NCBI GenBank assembly: GCA_020341875.1
Contig: CP070839.1
Coordinates: forward strand, 1,343,150-1,348,956
Direction of reading: 5' to 3'
Source: Candidatus Zixiibacteriota bacterium
Lineage (GTDB): Bacteria > Zixibacteria > MSB-5A5 > SM1-73
DNA length: 5,807 nucleotides
The notes beneath the pieces were generated by a model. It was given only the letters and a program-made list of their open reading frames with translations, was not told where the DNA came from and made no database searches. Both the position numbers and the translations under genes were made by a program. Positions 1 through 5,105 of this stretch are shown here, piece by piece. The first letter of the stretch is position 1. Each line of letters begins with the position of its first letter.

Positions 1-291
1 CAGGCTCTTATTATACTTGTCTCTCAGCTTGGCCATGAAGTGTATGGCTATGCCGACCTCTTCGTATTTGCCCGAACTGAGTAGATGCTCGCACAAGGTC
101 AGAAGCTGTCGGCGATCGAGTTTCTCCTGGCAAACGTCGAACCACTCTTCGATTTTGCCGAGGAGCTTTTCCCCATCCACTCCGTAAGGATCGTAGCCCT
201 CCTTGAAGTACTTGGCGTACTTTGTGACGATGGCTTTATCAGCATTCGCCTTCAGAAACCGCCGCATCTCCCGTTCAATCTTCTCTGTCAT
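1..291 (-). CDS. Probable DNA alkylation repair protein, AlkD-like HEAT-repeat family (N-terminal part, runs off the window)
   Basis: Ninety-seven codons are open from an ATG at 289-291 to the left edge; the protein starts MTEKIEREMRRFLKANADKA. A helical, charged N-terminus is followed by the segment YAKYFKEGYDPYGVDGEKL (about residues 25-43) and by LLTLCEHLLSSGKYEEVGIA (about 66-85). I recognise this layout from the DNA alkylation repair family, whose HEAT-like repeats cradle alkylated DNA so that a glycosylase can release N3- or N7-alkylated bases. The family's catalytic Trp/Asp/Arg residues lie further downstream and are not in the window, so activity cannot be judged. An AAAAGG ribosome-binding site sits 9 nt before the ATG, which supports this start. 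The gene begins 52 nt after a tRNA-Cys on the same strand and may share its transcript. Family assignment is from memory of the sequence pattern; another HEAT-repeat protein is possible. Confidence 0.62.
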   Translation of the reverse strand, partial: MTEKIEREMRRFLKANADKAIVTKYAKYFKEGYDPYGVDGEKLLGKIEEWFDVCQEKLDRRQLLTLCEHLLSSGKYEEVGIAIHFMAKLRDKYNKSL

Positions 292-306
292 GAGAGTTTG
301 CCTTTT

Positions 307-334
307 ACTGTTAACTGTGAACCGTGAACTGTAC
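307..334. repeat. Degenerate heptamer tandem repeat, four units
   Basis: Four consecutive 7-bp units are visible: ACTGTTA, ACTGTGA, ACCGTGA and ACTGTAC, at 307-313, 314-320, 321-327 and 328-334. They fill most of the gap between the tRNA-Cys and the alkylation repair gene and end just upstream of that gene's ribosome-binding site. Similar GTGAACT-type heptamers occur as intergenic microsatellites in various bacteria. No function can be read from it. Confidence 0.7.
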
Positions 335-343
335 ACTAAAAAG

Positions 344-415
344 AGGCGGCTTCCGGATTCGAACCGGAGAATAGAGGTTTTGCAGACCTCCGCCTTACCC
401 CTTGGCTAAGCCGCC
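344..415 (-). tRNA. tRNA-Cys (anticodon GCA)
   Basis: The minus strand folds into a complete cloverleaf. The 7-bp acceptor stem pairs GGCGGCT with AGCCGCC. The D arm has a GCC/GGC stem around AAGGGGTAA. The anticodon stem GAGGT/ACCTC closes the loop CTGCAAA, which has T33 and anticodon GCA. A 5-nt variable loop follows, and the T arm is TCCGG-TTCGAAT-CCGGA. The discriminator base at 344 is U, a known identity element of bacterial cysteine tRNAs. CCA is not encoded, since UCUUUUUAG follows directly, so a CCA-adding enzyme is needed. The U5 run just after the acceptor could help transcription end. A likely promoter lies at 570-597. Confidence 0.96.
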
Positions 416-435
416 GTTGGTATTTCGCTTTTCAC

Positions 436-474
436 GAGGATCACCTATCAGGGAATCCTCTTTCATCACAGGTG
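436..474 (-). other. Interlocking helices in the tRNA-Cys leader (possible pseudoknot or alternative folds)
   Basis: On the minus-strand transcript CACCT (474-470) can pair with AGGTG (446-442), and GAGGAT (460-455) can pair with ATCCTC (441-436). The two helices interleave, so they form either an H-type pseudoknot or two mutually exclusive hairpins. No nucleotide separates the two 3' strands, which makes a simple classical pseudoknot geometrically strained. The element ends 20 nt before the tRNA 5' end. It matches no riboswitch I know. The pairings are real in sequence; their function is unknown. Confidence 0.35.
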
Positions 475-569
475 TCGGCCCGCTGGCCAACTCTCTTTAA
501 AACAAAATTCGAGCGTGCAATTGTGTCTGCGACATTCACGTTACGTCGTTCAATGCATCGCTCGTGAGT

Positions 570-597
570 AATATACCGAAGTGGGGGTTTCTGTCAA
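570..597 (-). promoter_or_regulatory. Likely sigma-70-type promoter for the tRNA-Cys (and perhaps the downstream repair gene)
   Basis: On the minus strand a perfect -35 TTGACA (597-592) is followed after 16 bp by TATATT (575-570), a 5/6 match to the -10 consensus. Transcription would begin near 562-564, about 148 nt upstream of the tRNA. No other gene lies between, so the tRNA is the natural target. The long leader is unusual for a single tRNA. Confidence 0.6.
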
Positions 598-639
598 GAC
601 AAAATCGTTTGAGTCCCTCAACGCCTTCTATCCGTTTAA

Positions 640-662
640 TCCCTCAGGCTACGCCTTCGGGA
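640..662. repeat. REP-like imperfect hairpin with a partial upstream copy
   Basis: TCCC (640-643) pairs with GGGA (659-662) and AGGC (646-649) pairs with GCCT (653-656) around a TAC loop, with a 2x2 mismatch between the two helices. A shorter related segment, TCCCTCAACGCCTTC, lies at 614-628 and lacks the insert that completes the hairpin. The element is in the non-coding gap downstream of dnaK and has no T-run, so it looks more like a dispersed palindromic repeat than a terminator. Confidence 0.4.
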
Positions 663-672
663 CAAGTCCGCT

Positions 673-696
673 GGCATGAACCGTACGGTTCATGCC
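673..696. terminator. Perfect 24-bp palindrome just past the dnaK stop codon; possible operon 3' end
   Basis: The half-site GGCATGAACCGT (673-684) is followed at once by its exact reverse complement (685-696). In RNA this gives a stem of about 10 bp closed by a GUAC loop, beginning 6 nt after the dnaK stop at 703-705. No U-tract follows on the minus strand, so it is not a canonical intrinsic terminator. It could be a 3'-end stabilising hairpin, a terminator that does not need a U-run, or a protein-binding palindrome. The position is what suggests a 3'-end role. Confidence 0.4.
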
Positions 697-702
697 CCAC
701 CC

Positions 703-2628
703 CTACTTATCATCCACCACCTCGAAGTCCGCATCCACCGCCCCCTCCTTGCCCTTGTCGTCTTTCTTCTCCGCTTTCGGCTCCTCCTTGGGTGGCTCCT
801 GTGGCCCTGCTTGTTGCTGCTGTGCTCCCGCGGTTTGCTTGTACATCTCTTCCGCCAGCTTGTGAGACGCCTGCATCAACTCCTCAATCGACTTGTTGAT
901 CTCGTCGGCGTTCTCTCCTTTCATTACCTGCCGAACCTTCTCGATTTTCTCCTCTATGTTCTTCTTCTCGTCTGATGAGACCTTGTCTCCAAACTCCTTC
1001 AGGGTCTTCTCCGTGGTGTAGACCATCTGATCTGCTTTGTTTCTTGCCTCCACCAGGGCCTTTTTCTTCTTGTCCTCCTTGGCATGAGCTTCGGCGTCTT
1101 TGACCTTCTTCTGAATCTCCTCCTCGGACAGGCCGCTGGATGCCTGAATCTTGATGCTCTGCTCTTTTCCCGTTCCCATGTCCTTGGCCGAGACGTGGAC
1201 GATGCCGTTGGCATCGATGTCGAAGGTGACCTCGATCTGCGGAATTCCTCGCGGCGCCGGTGGGATTCCCACCAGATCGAAGCGGCCCAGGGTTCGGTTG
1301 TCGATTGCCATGTCCCGCTCACCCTGCAACACGTGTATGCTCACCGCTGTCTGGTTATCCGCAGCCGTGGAGAATATCTGACTTTTCTTAGTCGGAATGG
1401 TTGTGTTCCTTTCGATCAACCTGGTCATCACCGCACCCAGGGTCTCGATTCCCAGAGAGAGTGGGGTAACGTCTAACAGAAGGACGTCCTTTACCTCGCC
1501 GGAGAGCACTGCCGCCTGAATCGCCGCTCCCACAGCCACCACCTCGTCGGGGTTGACTCCCTTATGCGGCTCCTTGCCGAAAAGGCTCTTCACTACCTCC
1601 TGGACTTTGGGCATTCGGGTCTGTCCGCCCACCAGGATCACCTCATCGATATCGGACGGTCGAAGCTTGGCATCTGCCAAGGCTTTCTTGCATGGCTCCA
1701 CCGTCCTCTGGACGAGACCATCCACCAGTTGCTCCAGCTTGGCGCGGGTTAAGGTCAGATCCAGGTGCCTGGGGCCGCTGGCGTCGGCGGTGACAAACGG
1801 CAAATTGATGCCGGTCTGCATGGTGGTGGAAAGCTCGCACTTGGCCTTCTCTGCGGCCTCTTTTAATCTCTGGAGAGCCATGCGATCCTTGGTCAAGTCT
1901 ATGCCGTACTGCTTTTTGAACTCCTCCGCCATCCAGTCAATTATTCTCTGGTCGAAGTCGTCTCCTCCCAGGTGGGTATCTCCGTTGGTGGATCTTACCT
2001 CGAAAACTCCCTCTCCCAGCTCCAGGATGGAAATGTCGAAGGTGCCGCCGCCCAAATCGAAGACCGCGATCTTCTCGTCCTTCTTCTTCTCCAGACCGTA
2101 GGCTAAGGATGCTGCGGTGGGCTCGTTGATTATCCTCAGAACCTCCAGCCCGGCGATTCTGCCTGCATCCTTGGTGGCCTGCCTCTGGGAGTCGTTGAAA
2201 TATGCCGGAACGGTGATGACCGCCTGAGTGACCGTCTCGCCCAGGTACTCTTCCGCCGTCTTCTTCATGGACTGGAGTACCATGGCGCCGATATCGGGGG
2301 GGGAGTATTCCTTGTCCATGATCTTTACTCGCACGTCTCCGTTGGGAGCTTCCACGATCTGATAGGGGACTATCTTCTCCTCTTCCTGCACCTCGTGGTG
2401 TTTTCTTCCCATGAATCGCTTGATGGAGAAGACGGTGTTCTCGGGGTTGGTTATGGCCTGCCTTTTCGCCACCTGCCCGACCAGCCTTTCACCCGTCTTG
2501 GTGAACGCCACCACCGAAGGTGTAGTCCTCATCCCCTCCGGGTTAGGTATGACCTTCGGCTCGCCCGCCTCGGTCACCGCCACACATGAATTAGTGGTTC
2601 CCAAATCTATTCCGATTACTTTTGGCAT
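703..2628 (-). CDS. dnaK: Molecular chaperone DnaK (Hsp70)
   Basis: This is a full-length Hsp70 of 641 residues, normal for the bacterial family. It is a cytoplasmic ATP-driven chaperone that binds exposed hydrophobic segments, with DnaJ stimulating hydrolysis and GrpE releasing ADP. The nucleotide-binding domain opens with GIDLGTTNSCVAV (6-18) and contains FDLGGGTFDIS (190-200) and ILVGGQTRMPKV (331-342). The conserved interdomain linker and entry to the substrate domain read DVLLLDVTPLSLG (381-393). The helical lid is followed by a Gln-rich then Lys/Glu-rich tail (about 598-632) and the bacterial-type end DADFEVVDDK. An AGGAGGT ribosome-binding site (2643-2637) lies 8 nt before the ATG; the stop is TAG. 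It is third in the operon, 193 bp after grpE, with hairpins in that spacer and no promoter of its own that I could find. No dnaJ follows. Confidence 0.99.
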   Translation of the reverse strand: MPKVIGIDLGTTNSCVAVTEAGEPKVIPNPEGMRTTPSVVAFTKTGERLVGQVAKRQAITNPENTVFSIKRFMGRKHHEVQEEEKIVPYQIVEAPNGDVRVKIMDKEYSPPDIGAMVLQSMKKTAEEYLGETVTQAVITVPAYFNDSQRQATKDAGRIAGLEVLRIINEPTAASLAYGLEKKKDEKIAVFDLGGGTFDISILELGEGVFEVRSTNGDTHLGGDDFDQRIIDWMAEEFKKQYGIDLTKDRMALQRLKEAAEKAKCELSTTMQTGINLPFVTADASGPRHLDLTLTRAKLEQLVDGLVQRTVEPCKKALADAKLRPSDIDEVILVGGQTRMPKVQEVVKSLFGKEPHKGVNPDEVVAVGAAIQAAVLSGEVKDVLLLDVTPLSLGIETLGAVMTRLIERNTTIPTKKSQIFSTAADNQTAVSIHVLQGERDMAIDNRTLGRFDLVGIPPAPRGIPQIEVTFDIDANGIVHVSAKDMGTGKEQSIKIQASSGLSEEEIQKKVKDAEAHAKEDKKKKALVEARNKADQMVYTTEKTLKEFGDKVSSDEKKNIEEKIEKVRQVMKGENADEINKSIEELMQASHKLAEEMYKQTAGAQQQQAGPQEPPKEEPKAEKKDDKGKEGAVDADFEVVDDK

Positions 2629-2708
2629 TTATTCCTACCTCCTGATTTCCTCTTTAAGAATTGTCAACCGTTTCTATAATCGATAGCAGTTTCCTCTCCT
2701 CAGCTCGG

Positions 2709-2810
2709 CACGGACATCCCGCAGTTCGTCACGGACACCCTGTCCGTGACGATGTGACGGCAACGGATTCATCCTGAACAGATTCACCGCGAACGGACGA
2801 GGCGTCCGTT
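2709..2810. repeat. GGAC-hairpin repeat group in the grpE-dnaK spacer
   Basis: Two perfect hairpins of one design are present. The first, 2726-2752, has a 12-bp stem whose core is CACGGACA-CCC-TGTCCGTG. The second, 2792-2810, has the 8-bp stem AACGGACG-AGG-CGTCCGTT. Aligned, they share ACGGAC/GTCCGT and differ by paired changes (A-T to G-C at the loop end, C-G to A-T at the outer end). A left-arm-only relative, CACGGACA, lies at 2709-2716. Compensatory change suggests that structure is kept or that these are members of a dispersed palindromic family. Both lie inside the operon transcript and could affect mRNA processing or the grpE/dnaK ratio. Neither is followed by a T-run. Confidence 0.65.
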
Positions 2811-2821
2811 ACCAACTTGGG

Positions 2822-3463
2822 TCATTCATCCCTTTCTTTGCCTTCCTCCTTTTCGTGCGTGGGTTTTCCCTTGGAGACTACCACCTTCGAAGGTCTCAGG
2901 AGTCTCTCATTCAACAGATATCCTTTACACATCTCGTCGGCCACGATCCCCTCATCATGTTCATCGCTTTCGCACTGAGTTACCGCCTCATGGATGTTGG
3001 GATCAAAAGGCTTGCATACCGCGTCTATTTCTTTCAATCCCTCTTTCTCCAGAAGTTCCCTCAGATGAGTGTATATCAGTTCAACACCCTTGCGGAAGCT
3101 GTCATAGTCGTTGGAGGTCTTTGCAGAGTCCAGGGCGCGTTCGAAGTTGTCCATGGTATCTAAGAGCTTTGAGATTAAATTCTCGTTGGCGCTCTGGCAT
3201 ATAGCCTCAAACTCCCTGGCCGTCCGTTTCCGGTAGTTATCGTACTCTGCTGCCAATCTCAGGAGCCGATCCTCTAATTCCTTTGCCTGCTCCTCACTCT
3301 TGGCCAGCCGCTCCTTCAGCAGATCCGTCTCGGTTGCCGGTTCGACATCCTTCTTTTTCTCCTTCTCCACAACCTCGGTGTGCTGCTTTTCGCTTTTCCC
3401 CTTCTTTTTTTCTTCCTTGAGACGTTTTTCCTTGCTCAACTTGGGTCGCTCCTCGTTTGACAT
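2822..3463 (-). CDS. grpE: Nucleotide exchange factor GrpE
   Basis: GrpE is the homodimeric cytoplasmic factor that opens the DnaK nucleotide-binding domain to release ADP. From the ATG at 3461-3463 it has 213 residues, within the family range. Residues 1-45 are very rich in Lys and Glu and likely disordered. The long dimer coiled coil spans about 46-105 and includes AAEYDNYRKRTAREFE (71-86) and LLDTMDNFERALD (100-112). The C-terminal beta domain contains PFDPNIHEAV (152-161) and GYLLNERLLRPSKVVVSKG (181-199), the family signature. The start is uncertain. An in-frame GTG at 3503-3505 would add 14 residues and overlap the end of hrcA by 20 nt, but has no visible Shine-Dalgarno. The chosen ATG has only a distant AAGGA as support. 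The stop is TGA. It lies between hrcA and dnaK and is surely co-transcribed with hrcA. Confidence 0.96.
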   Translation of the reverse strand: MSNEERPKLSKEKRLKEEKKKGKSEKQHTEVVEKEKKKDVEPATETDLLKERLAKSEEQAKELEDRLLRLAAEYDNYRKRTAREFEAICQSANENLISKLLDTMDNFERALDSAKTSNDYDSFRKGVELIYTHLRELLEKEGLKEIDAVCKPFDPNIHEAVTQCESDEHDEGIVADEMCKGYLLNERLLRPSKVVVSKGKPTHEKEEGKERDE

Positions 3464-3485
3464 ATACTTTAGCGCTCGTTTTTCC

Positions 3486-4517
3486 TTATCTGGACAGGAC
3501 GTCACTTAAGAGCTTGGCCGCATATTCCACCATGGAGGCTAACTTGGAGTATCTCATCCGGGTGGGGCCGATTATGCCGATGGTTCCCCTTACCTTTCCC
3601 GCTCTGTAAGGCGAGGTGACCAGGCTGCAGGACTGCATCTCCCCCCGCTCCATCTCCTTCCCGATGGTAATGCTGATTCCCTCCTTGATCCCCTTGGCGG
3701 ACACGAGTTCCGCTAAGAGCTTTTTCTCCTCGAGCACCTCAATTAAGCTCCTTAGCTTCTCCCTGTCCCTGAATTCAGGTTGATCTACGATGTTGGTGGT
3801 TCCTCCCAAGTGCATCTGATCCGGTTCGGTGAAGTCCAACAGGCTGTCGGTGGAATCTAAAAAGAGCTTTATCAGTCTCGCATCGGCGGGGGAGGTCTCT
3901 TTGAGCCGGAGATCGATTGACTCCTTGATCTCACCCAAAGTCAGCCCGGAAAGCTTCTCGTTCAGGACGTCTGCAGTCTTTTCCAGTGACTTCACGTCAA
4001 CGGAGGATTCGGCTTCCAGCAGCACAGTTCTGACCAGCCCGTGTTTGACCGCCAGGATCACCAGGATCTTCTTTTCGGCCACCGGGATCAAGTTTACGCT
4101 GTTCAGAACGCCCTTGTCGAATCTTGGGGCGATGGTCACGACCAGCTGCTTCGAAACTGTGGCCAACACTGTAGCGGTCTGCTCCAAAATGTCCTCTACT
4201 GCGGCATAATCGGCGCATATTTCTCTTCTGATCCGATCCTCTTCAGAGGCGGTGAGAGCTTCTGGCCCCATCATGCTGTCCACATAGAGCCGGTAACCCT
4301 TGTCCGTAGGAACCCTTCCCGCTGACGTATGGGGGTGTGTAATCAACCCCATCTCCTCCAGGTCCTGCATGGTGCTTCTTACCGTGGCCGGGCTGATTCC
4401 CAGCCTGTATTTTTGCGCCACAGCTCTTGAACCTACCGGTTCGGCAGTAGTTATGTAGTGGTTGATCAACGACCTGAGGACCAACCGCTCTCTCTCGCTC
4501 AGATTCTCGAATGCCAT
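3486..4517 (-). CDS. hrcA: Heat-inducible transcription repressor HrcA
   Basis: HrcA is the dimeric repressor of class I heat-shock genes; it binds CIRCE inverted repeats and depends on chaperonin for its active form. The 343-residue length matches the family. The N-terminal winged helix contains GSRAVAQKYRLGISPATVRS (29-48) and the wing HPHTSAGRVPTDKGYRLYVD (61-80). A central dimerisation and inserted domain follows. The C-terminal signature IGIIGPTRMRYSKLASMVEY is at 313-332. The start ATG is at 4515-4517; GAGG 5 nt upstream or AAGGAG 14 nt upstream could act as the ribosome-binding site. The stop is TAA. It is the first gene of the operon, and a CIRCE element and promoter lie 44-107 bp upstream, so it represses itself together with grpE and dnaK. 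Confidence 0.98.
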   Translation of the reverse strand: MAFENLSERERLVLRSLINHYITTAEPVGSRAVAQKYRLGISPATVRSTMQDLEEMGLITHPHTSAGRVPTDKGYRLYVDSMMGPEALTASEEDRIRREICADYAAVEDILEQTATVLATVSKQLVVTIAPRFDKGVLNSVNLIPVAEKKILVILAVKHGLVRTVLLEAESSVDVKSLEKTADVLNEKLSGLTLGEIKESIDLRLKETSPADARLIKLFLDSTDSLLDFTEPDQMHLGGTTNIVDQPEFRDREKLRSLIEVLEEKKLLAELVSAKGIKEGISITIGKEMERGEMQSCSLVTSPYRAGKVRGTIGIIGPTRMRYSKLASMVEYAAKLLSDVLSR

Positions 4518-4560
4518 GTATGCCTCGTAATCTCCTTGTCTCCAACAGATTAGCGCGCGC

Positions 4561-4587
4561 CTGGCACTTTCCCTCGGAGAGTGCTAA
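4561..4587 (-). promoter_or_regulatory. CIRCE operator (HrcA binding site) upstream of hrcA
   Basis: The consensus is TTAGCACTC-N9-GAGTGCTAA. Read on the plus strand, the right arm GAGTGCTAA (4579-4587) is perfect, the spacer is exactly 9 bp (4570-4578), and the left arm CTGGCACTT (4561-4569) matches at 6 of 9 positions, keeping the GCACT core. The site lies 44 bp before the hrcA start and begins just downstream of the predicted -10 box, so bound HrcA would cover the transcription start. The perfect arm is the one nearer the promoter. Confidence 0.93.
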
Positions 4588-4595
4588 CCACTTCG

Positions 4596-4624
4596 AAAAT
4601 AAGCTGATACTGAGAGCTTGTCAA
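4596..4624 (-). promoter_or_regulatory. Sigma-70-type promoter of the hrcA-grpE-dnaK operon
   Basis: On the minus strand a perfect TTGACA (4624-4619) and TATTTT (4601-4596, a 4/6 match to TATAAT) are separated by the optimal 17 bp. The expected start is near 4588-4590, immediately before or at the edge of CIRCE. This is the classic geometry for HrcA repression of a housekeeping promoter. Confidence 0.8.
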
Positions 4625-4789
4625 GGGAATTTGCCAGCTTACATAGAGCTTATAGCAGATATTCGAAAAAAGCCCGCGCTTCATTTGCATCTTTGTTGAA
4701 ATTTGCCAAGCACAACACCGTGAGACTTAGAGCCGAGGCGTGTCCTGGAGCAGTTGCCAGCTGGATCCTCATTGTGTCGGTCTTTTTAG

Positions 4790-4815
4790 CAGAACCTAAC
4801 TTAAGTTAGGTTCTG
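4790..4815. promoter_or_regulatory. Perfect 26-bp palindrome, possible operator
   Basis: The half-site CAGAACCTAACTT (4790-4802) is followed directly by its exact reverse complement (4803-4815), with no mismatch. The centre is TTAA. No T-run follows on either strand; a CTTTTTAG lies on the plus strand before it, on the wrong side for a plus-strand terminator. It lies 26 bp upstream of a candidate plus-strand -35 box. A dimeric regulator site or a mobile palindromic repeat are both possible; the regulator is not known. Confidence 0.4.
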
Positions 4816-4841
4816 GTCGCTCGCTCTTAGAACGTGTATCA

Positions 4842-4871
4842 TTGACAATGAGCCGCGCCCTTCGTTATCTT
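4842..4871 (+). promoter_or_regulatory. Candidate promoter for the DUF1848 gene
   Basis: A perfect TTGACA (4842-4847) is followed after 18 bp by TATCTT (4866-4871, a 4/6 match). The -35 box lies inside a small inverted repeat, TCATTG-A-CAATGA (4839-4851). Transcription would start near 4878 and give a leader of about 228 nt containing all the hairpins at 4906-5066. The spacing and -10 are suboptimal and no other evidence supports it. Confidence 0.3.
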
Positions 4872-4905
4872 TCCTTAGGGTATGGTCTCCGAATGGCGAC
4901 ACCCC

Positions 4906-4930
4906 AGGGGCGGGATAAATTCCCGCCCCT
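4906..4930. repeat. Strong GC-rich hairpin, REP-like
   Basis: AGGGGCGGGA (4906-4915) and TCCCGCCCCT (4921-4930) form a perfect 10-bp stem with the 5-nt loop TAAAT. A plus-strand transcript is followed by ATGGAGATG and has no U-run, so this is unlikely to be an intrinsic terminator. It resembles dispersed GC-rich palindromes seen between genes in many environmental genomes. Confidence 0.6.
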
Positions 4931-4959
4931 ATGGAGATGACTGGTTTTCGTCAGCAAAA

Positions 4960-4987
4960 CGTAGGGCAGCGTTCATCCTGCCCTACG
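4960..4987. repeat. Second strong hairpin, REP-like
   Basis: CGTAGGGCAG (4960-4969) pairs perfectly with CTGCCCTACG (4978-4987) around an 8-nt loop, CGTTCATC. It starts 29 bp after the previous hairpin and has an unrelated stem sequence. No T-run follows. Confidence 0.6.
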
Positions 4988-5043
4988 GCCCTGCCTCGCA
5001 CTGAGGGCGCTCGGCACCAAGTGAGACCTCAGGGTCGAAGAAA

Positions 5044-5066
5044 AGGGCATTAAGCCCTGCCCAGGG
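5044..5066 (+). other. Two overlapping small hairpins upstream of the DUF1848 gene
   Basis: AGGGC (5044-5048) can pair with GCCCT (5054-5058) around ATTAA. Alternatively CCCTG (5055-5059) can pair with CAGGG (5062-5066) around CC. The two folds share bases 5055-5058 and so exclude each other. They lie 40-62 nt before the start codon. The helices are short, so chance is a real possibility. Confidence 0.25.
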
Positions 5067-5105
5067 AGCTCTAACAGTGTGTCGGTGATACGCGGGAGAA
5101 AGGCA

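Larger units (their letters stand above)
4625..5105. other. Divergent intergenic region without a supportable gene
   Basis: This stretch separates the minus-strand chaperone operon from the plus-strand DUF1848 gene. Short open frames exist on both strands, but I found none with a recognisable product and a convincing ribosome-binding site. From 4625 to 4789 I see only a short shared word (AATTTGCCA near 4628 and 4701). From 4790 onward the region is dense in palindromes: one at 4790-4815, hairpins at 4906-4930, 4960-4987 and 5044-5066, and a weak promoter candidate at 4842-4871. Confidence 0.6.

Noticed and set aside
1084..2101. Long open frames on the plus strand antisense to dnaK (130 and 182 codons).
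   Set aside because: They lie wholly opposite a highly conserved dnaK and have no recognisable domains. Antisense open frames are common opposite dnaK because of its codon usage.
2639..2667. A TTGACA on the minus strand shortly before dnaK, as a possible dnaK promoter.
   Set aside because: At normal spacing the -10 would be CAGGAG, overlapping the ribosome-binding site, and transcription would start at the start codon.
2675..2680. A perfect TATAAT on the plus strand in the grpE-dnaK spacer.
   Set aside because: The -35 position (CTTTAA) is poor, and it would drive transcription antisense into grpE with no gene to serve.
4243..4545. A 100-codon minus-strand frame overlapping the start of hrcA.
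   Set aside because: It is out of frame with hrcA, resembles no family and covers the conserved winged-helix coding region. It is a shadow frame.
4511..4809. Two plus-strand frames of about 62 codons in the hrcA upstream region.
   Set aside because: They run through the CIRCE/promoter region or the sequence just beyond it. They have no convincing ribosome-binding site and no similarity I recognise.
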